DNA of 64,000 nt from Onthophagus taurus. Its lineage: Eukaryota > Arthropoda > Insecta > Coleoptera > Scarabaeidae. The first letter of the stretch is position 1. Each line of letters opens with the position of its first letter. Position numbers and translations under genes: made by a program. The notes under the pieces were generated by a model that was not told the DNA's origin, made no database searches, and saw only the letters and a list, made by a program, of their open reading frames with translations. Shown here in pieces: positions 60,525 through 64,000 of the stretch. Where the stretch lies: the NCBI RefSeq assembly GCF_036711975.1, contig NW_027248941.1, forward strand, positions 2,976,001 through 3,040,000. The letters are read 5' to 3'.

Positions 60525-60778
60525 GTTCTTCGAAGATAACAAGATGGAGCTGCTGCTCGAGGCGAAGAACGACCACCGAGCGGTAGTGCCCCAACAAATT
60601 GGCCAAAAACGACATGAAATTGAGCGTTTCCGCTTATAGAGCTCACGCTTCGGCTCATAAAAAAATCTTGGACACCGCTTATCAACTTAATTATGGGTCA
60701 ACGGCGGCTTCACACTATCACCACAATCAACACCATCCTACGACTAGTTCTATTAATACTTCAACGATGCCATTTCAG
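60525..60778 (+). CDS. first coding exon of an unidentified gene that continues past the window
   Basis: After an acceptor (TTCGGTTAG, 60524), the exon runs to a donor (TTTCAG|gtaaaa). The likely start is the ATG at 60614 (context AACGACATGA), giving MKLSVSAYRAHASAHKKILD and TAYQLNYGSTAASHYHHNQH, 55 codons in phase 0. An upstream ATG at 60544 opens a 32-codon overlapping frame (MELLLEAKNDHRAVVPQQIG) that ends at 60640 and could act as a uORF. A His/Asn/Thr-rich low-complexity segment follows. No later exon was found before 64000, so the next intron is longer than 3.2 kb. Product not recognised. Confidence 0.5.
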
Positions 60779-61124
60779 GTAAAAAATTAACTTTTCTAGA
60801 GGTATGATGATGAAAGTAGGTCCTCAAGTAGCCCCATCGCACGCTCGAGGATTGCATGTAAGGGTCTTTTTCTTGTTCAAGATGAAATTAAAGGGGTAAT
60901 TGAGTTGGGTGTTTTTCTTTTTGAAGGGCTTGTTTTTGTGTTGAAGAAAATTTAATTTCGAATATTTCAATAGTTTGATTTATCCCGGTGAGACGACCTC
61001 TTCAAATGTGACCCACAAACTCTTTCGGTGACATGACATGGAAGCAGGCACGTGCTTGGCCTTAAATATATTGAATGGGGGACAAATAACGCTATTTTTA
61101 ACGATCAATATTTTATTTCAAAAA

Positions 61125-61691
61125 TTAACAAAGAGTAATTTTAACCAGAGCTAAATTTCCTCCGTTTCTGGTTAAAGTATAATAAGTCCCGATCGGTTCG
61201 TGCATCGCAGGGGTAAAACTTTTTATTTCTTCCTCCGTAACTAAACCCTTAATTGATGTTTTTCGTTTAAAATCATTTTCATTATTAAGCGAAAGTAATG
61301 ATTCTTGAAACGATTTTAATTTCGATGGGTTTAAATTGAAATTAAACGGTTTGTTTTCGATTTTTTCAACTTCTAAAATCACTTTTTTATTAAAATTTTC
61401 TTCTTTTTTCATTACGTTTTCATCGAAATGTTCTTTTCTTATATCGAAATTATCCTCATTTTTATTATTTAAGTTCTCCTCCGCTAAATAATCTTCGTTC
61501 TGTTCAATTTTGAGTTTTTCAATTTCCCTCACTAAGTTTTCTAATCTTTCGATTCTAAGTTTTGTTAATGTATGAAAATGTTCCTTAAGGACGGCTAATA
61601 CCAAATGGATGTTGGGTAAAGCTAATTTTCTTGTTCTTTCCGAACAATTTGAATATACACATTTCGATTTTTCCAAAAAACTCATTTTCAC
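61125..61691 (-). CDS. single-exon coiled-coil protein, unknown, nested in an intron
   Basis: A 188-codon frame. The first half reads MKMSFLEKSKCVYSNCSERT and then ALPNIHLVLAVLKEHFHTLT with a coiled coil (KLRIERLENLVREIEKLKIE). An Asn/Glu/Lys-rich linker follows, and the C-terminus is FTPAMHEPIGTYYTLTRNGG with NLALVKITLC. The alternative start three codons in (MSFLEK) is possible. It lies on the opposite strand within what appears to be the first coding intron of the gene starting at 60614. The general build (helical N-part, disordered linker) is like small kinetochore or centrosome proteins, but no family could be named. Confidence 0.6.
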   Translation of the reverse strand: MKMSFLEKSKCVYSNCSERTRKLALPNIHLVLAVLKEHFHTLTKLRIERLENLVREIEKLKIEQNEDYLAEENLNNKNEDNFDIRKEHFDENVMKKEENFNKKVILEVEKIENKPFNFNLNPSKLKSFQESLLSLNNENDFKRKTSIKGLVTEEEIKSFTPAMHEPIGTYYTLTRNGGNLALVKITLC

Positions 61692-61799
61692 ACTCGAAAT
61701 TTCACAGACTCGTCAAAAATTTTTGACAACGATTAATGACCGGAAACAAATTTTGTTTTTTTACGAAAAATATTTCAAATAATATTTGATTATAATTGA

Positions 61800-63320
61800 A
61801 AGATGAACAACTTTTCTTTTTGATGTCTCCGCGAGTTGGCGCTGTGTACTCTTATAAAAAACCAGTTTTTCGGTAATAATTAATCCGTGCATGATTAATT
61901 TTATCTAAAAATGCTTCAAATAATAGTTGATTAGAATCAAAAAAGGAACAATTTTTCTTAATAAAATTTCTCTATATCTCCGCTAGGTGGTGCTGTGTAC
62001 TCTTATAAAAAACCAGTTTTTCGATAATAATCCGTGCATGATTAATTTTATCTAAAAATGCTTCAAATAATAGTTGATTAGAATCAAAAAAGGAACAATT
62101 TTTCTTAATAAAATTTCTCTATATCTCCGCTAGGTGGTGCTGTGTACTCTTATAAAAAACCAGTTTTTCGGTAATAATCCGTGCATGATTAATTTTATCT
62201 AAAAATGCTTCAAATAATAGTTGATTAGAATCAAAAAAGGAACAATTTTTCTTAATAACATTTCTCTATATCTCCGCTAGGTGGTGCTGTGTACTCTTAT
62301 AAAAAACCAGTTTTTCGGTAATAATCCGTGCATGATTAATTTTATCTAAAAATGCTTCAAATAATAGTTGATTAGAATCAAAAAAGGAACAATTTTTCTT
62401 AATAACATTTCTCTATATCTCCGCTAGGTGGTGCTGTGTACTCTTATAAAAAACCAGTTTTTCGGTAATAATCCGTGCATGATTAATTTTATCTAAAAAT
62501 GCTTCAAATAATAGTTGATTAGAATCAAAAAAGGAACAATTTTTCTTAATAACATTTCTCTATATCTCCGCTAGGTGGTGCTGTGTACTCTTATAAAAAA
62601 CCAGTTTTTCGGTAATAATCCGTGCATGATTAATTTTATCTAAAAATGCTTCAAATAATAGTTGATTAGAATCAAAAAAGGAACAATTTTTCTTAATAAC
62701 ATTTCTCTATATCTCCGCTAGGTGGTGCTGTGTACTCTTATAAAAAACCAGTTTTTCGGTAATAATCCGTGCATGATTAATTTTATCTAAAAATGCTTCA
62801 AATAATAGTTGCTTAGAATCAAAAAAGGAACAATTTTTCTTAATAAAATTTCTCTATATCTCCGCTAGGTGGTGCTGTGTACTCTTATAAAAAACCAGTT
62901 TTTCGGTAATAATCCGTGCATGATTAATTTTATCTAAAAATGCTTCAAATAATAGTTGATTAGAATCAAAAAAGGAACAATTTTTCTTAATAAAATTTTT
63001 CTATATCTCCGCTAGGTGGTGCTGTGTACTCTTATAAAAAACCAGTTTTTCGTTTATAATTAAATCGCGCATGATTAATCATTAATTTTAGCGAAAAATG
63101 TTTCAAATAATAGTTGATTAGAATCGAAAAAGAAACAATTTTTGTTAATAAATTTTTTTGATATTTCCGATAGGTGTCGCTCTGTACTATTATAAAAAAT
63201 TTCTTTTACACTTTAGCGAGAAATGTTTCAAATAATATTTGTTTATAATTGAAAGAGGAACAACTTTGCTTGATATTTTTTAGTATCTCCGCTAGGTGTC
63301 GCTCTGCACTATTATAAAAA
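61800..63320. repeat. 147-bp satellite array, eight close copies plus diverged edge copies
   Basis: CGCTAGGTGG occurs at 61981, 62128, 62275, 62422, 62569, 62716, 62863 and 63010, exactly 147 bases apart each time. The copies differ by one or two bases, with TAAAATTTC/TAACATTTC variants. More diverged units lie at the edges (61830 CGCGAGTTGGCGCTG; 63178 CGATAGGTGTCGCTC; 63290 CGCTAGGTGTCGCTC) with altered spacing. Each unit carries CTCCGCTAGGTGGTGCTG, close to the CTCF consensus. The near-identity of the inner copies points to recent unequal exchange. Confidence 0.95.
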
Positions 63321-64000
63321 TGTTCAAAGTGAAATCATAATTACATTAGAGTACATCTTGTTTAAGGCTGATTAAAATACTAATAATTCCATAATCAAGA
63401 ATAATGCCGAATACCACTTTATCCTCTTTAGAGGTTAATAACGAAGTGAGAAAGGGGTATTCCTGATGACAATATGACGGAGATGATTATAATTTCCGGT
63501 CGCAATTCAATTTGCGCGCGCCCTTCTCCTTCTCTTCACCTCGCCCCCAGCGCTAATTCGAATAATGGATGTAAACCGTTACGAGAAGTGCTTAGTTAAC
63601 ATTAAAAGTAGCTTTAAAAGAGGGTTTTGATAAAACGTTGAACCTTTTTAAACTTTTAAATTTGTTTAATTAAACTTTTATAATTTAAAAGAGACGTTAT
63701 TTGAAGTTTTAAAATATTTTTCAAGTCTGGAAACTTTTAGCAAATAACCTGTTTACATTCTAATCTCAGTCCGTTGACATCTCTATTGAACCTCTTTCGT
63801 AAAGTGAGGATGGGATGGGGAAATATGCGAGAAAATGCGAGTTGGAATGTAAAATGCCGGTTTAACACGACGATTTTGTTGGAATTGTCACGTCCTGTAC
63901 TCTGGCACCGTCGACGAACAATCTCGACGCTTTAAACTTTACAGTTTACACACTCAGTTTATATACAGTTTACGCCGAGTTTTTAAAGTGTAAAATGAGA
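63321..64000. other. intronic or spacer DNA
   Basis: No exon is supported. GCGCGCGCCC occurs near 63516 in a short GC-rich patch, followed by AT-rich DNA to the window end. If the gene starting at 60614 continues, this is intron. Confidence 0.4.

Noticed and set aside
61800-63320. 147-bp array as a CRISPR-like array
   Set aside because: There are no unique spacers; whole units are repeated, and the context is a eukaryotic nuclear genome.

Overview
The window reads as nuclear DNA of an insect. It is AT-rich, its genes are split by short GT-AG introns (often 45-60 bases), and its proteins match arthropod families. Intergenic DNA is littered with small inverted-repeat elements. A holometabolous insect, probably a beetle, fits best, but nothing in the sequence proves the order. 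Exon structures given here were built by hand from open frames, splice signals and codon phase; all joins quoted keep phase.

Layout, left to right. 1-3.5 kb: gene-poor, one doubtful exon. 3.5-5.2 kb: cytochrome b561 (-) and, divergent from it, a small unknown gene (+). 6.3-7.3 kb: an aristaless-class homeobox gene, probably Pph13 (+). 7.6-10.3 kb: a secreted CUB-domain protein (+). 10.4-12 kb: doubtful exons within palindromic repeats. 12.2-19.4 kb: a TMEM16/anoctamin (+) with a long-arm inverted-repeat transposon in one intron. 19.7-21.2 kb: TMEM135 (+). 22.1-23.7 kb: a BTB-BACK protein of the BTBD17/Tango10 type (-). 24.2-25.2 kb: Mediator MED21 and a tiny secreted Ig-domain gene (both +). 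26.1-26.9 kb: a MADF-BESS gene (+). 28.5-30.6 kb: intramembrane protease SPPL3 (-). 32.9-35.9 kb: 14-3-3 epsilon (+) with a long 3' UTR. 37.8-41.7 kb: phosphorylase kinase gamma (-), its last two coding exons separated from the kinase domain by a second long-arm element. 42.3-45.5 kb: an unknown Cys/Pro-rich protein (-). 46.8-48.8 kb: a third long-arm element and a small MITE. 49.0-50.0 kb: a CRAL-TRIO lipid-binding protein (-). 50.3-51.4 kb: an acidic unknown gene (-) and its decayed duplicate. 51.5-52.0 kb: a hAT-like MITE with an 8-bp target duplication. 52.6-54.5 kb: histone H4K20 methyltransferase PR-Set7 (-), with an SSNA1/NA14-like gene nested on the other strand in one intron. 55.3-56.6 kb: mitochondrial citrate carrier (-). 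57-64 kb: the 5' end of an unidentified gene (+), a nested unknown gene (-), a 115-bp tandem repeat and a 147-bp satellite.

The genes do not form a pathway; this is an ordinary insect gene neighbourhood. The unusual material lies in the repeats. The 147-bp satellite carries one CTCF-like core per unit. Three long-arm fold-back elements are present, two of them holding related helix-turn-helix ORF remnants. A CTTCCGGT/ACCGGAAG palindrome recurs in unrelated repeat families, and the octamer TGAGGTTA is scattered over the whole window. No CRISPR array, tRNA or rRNA gene was seen.
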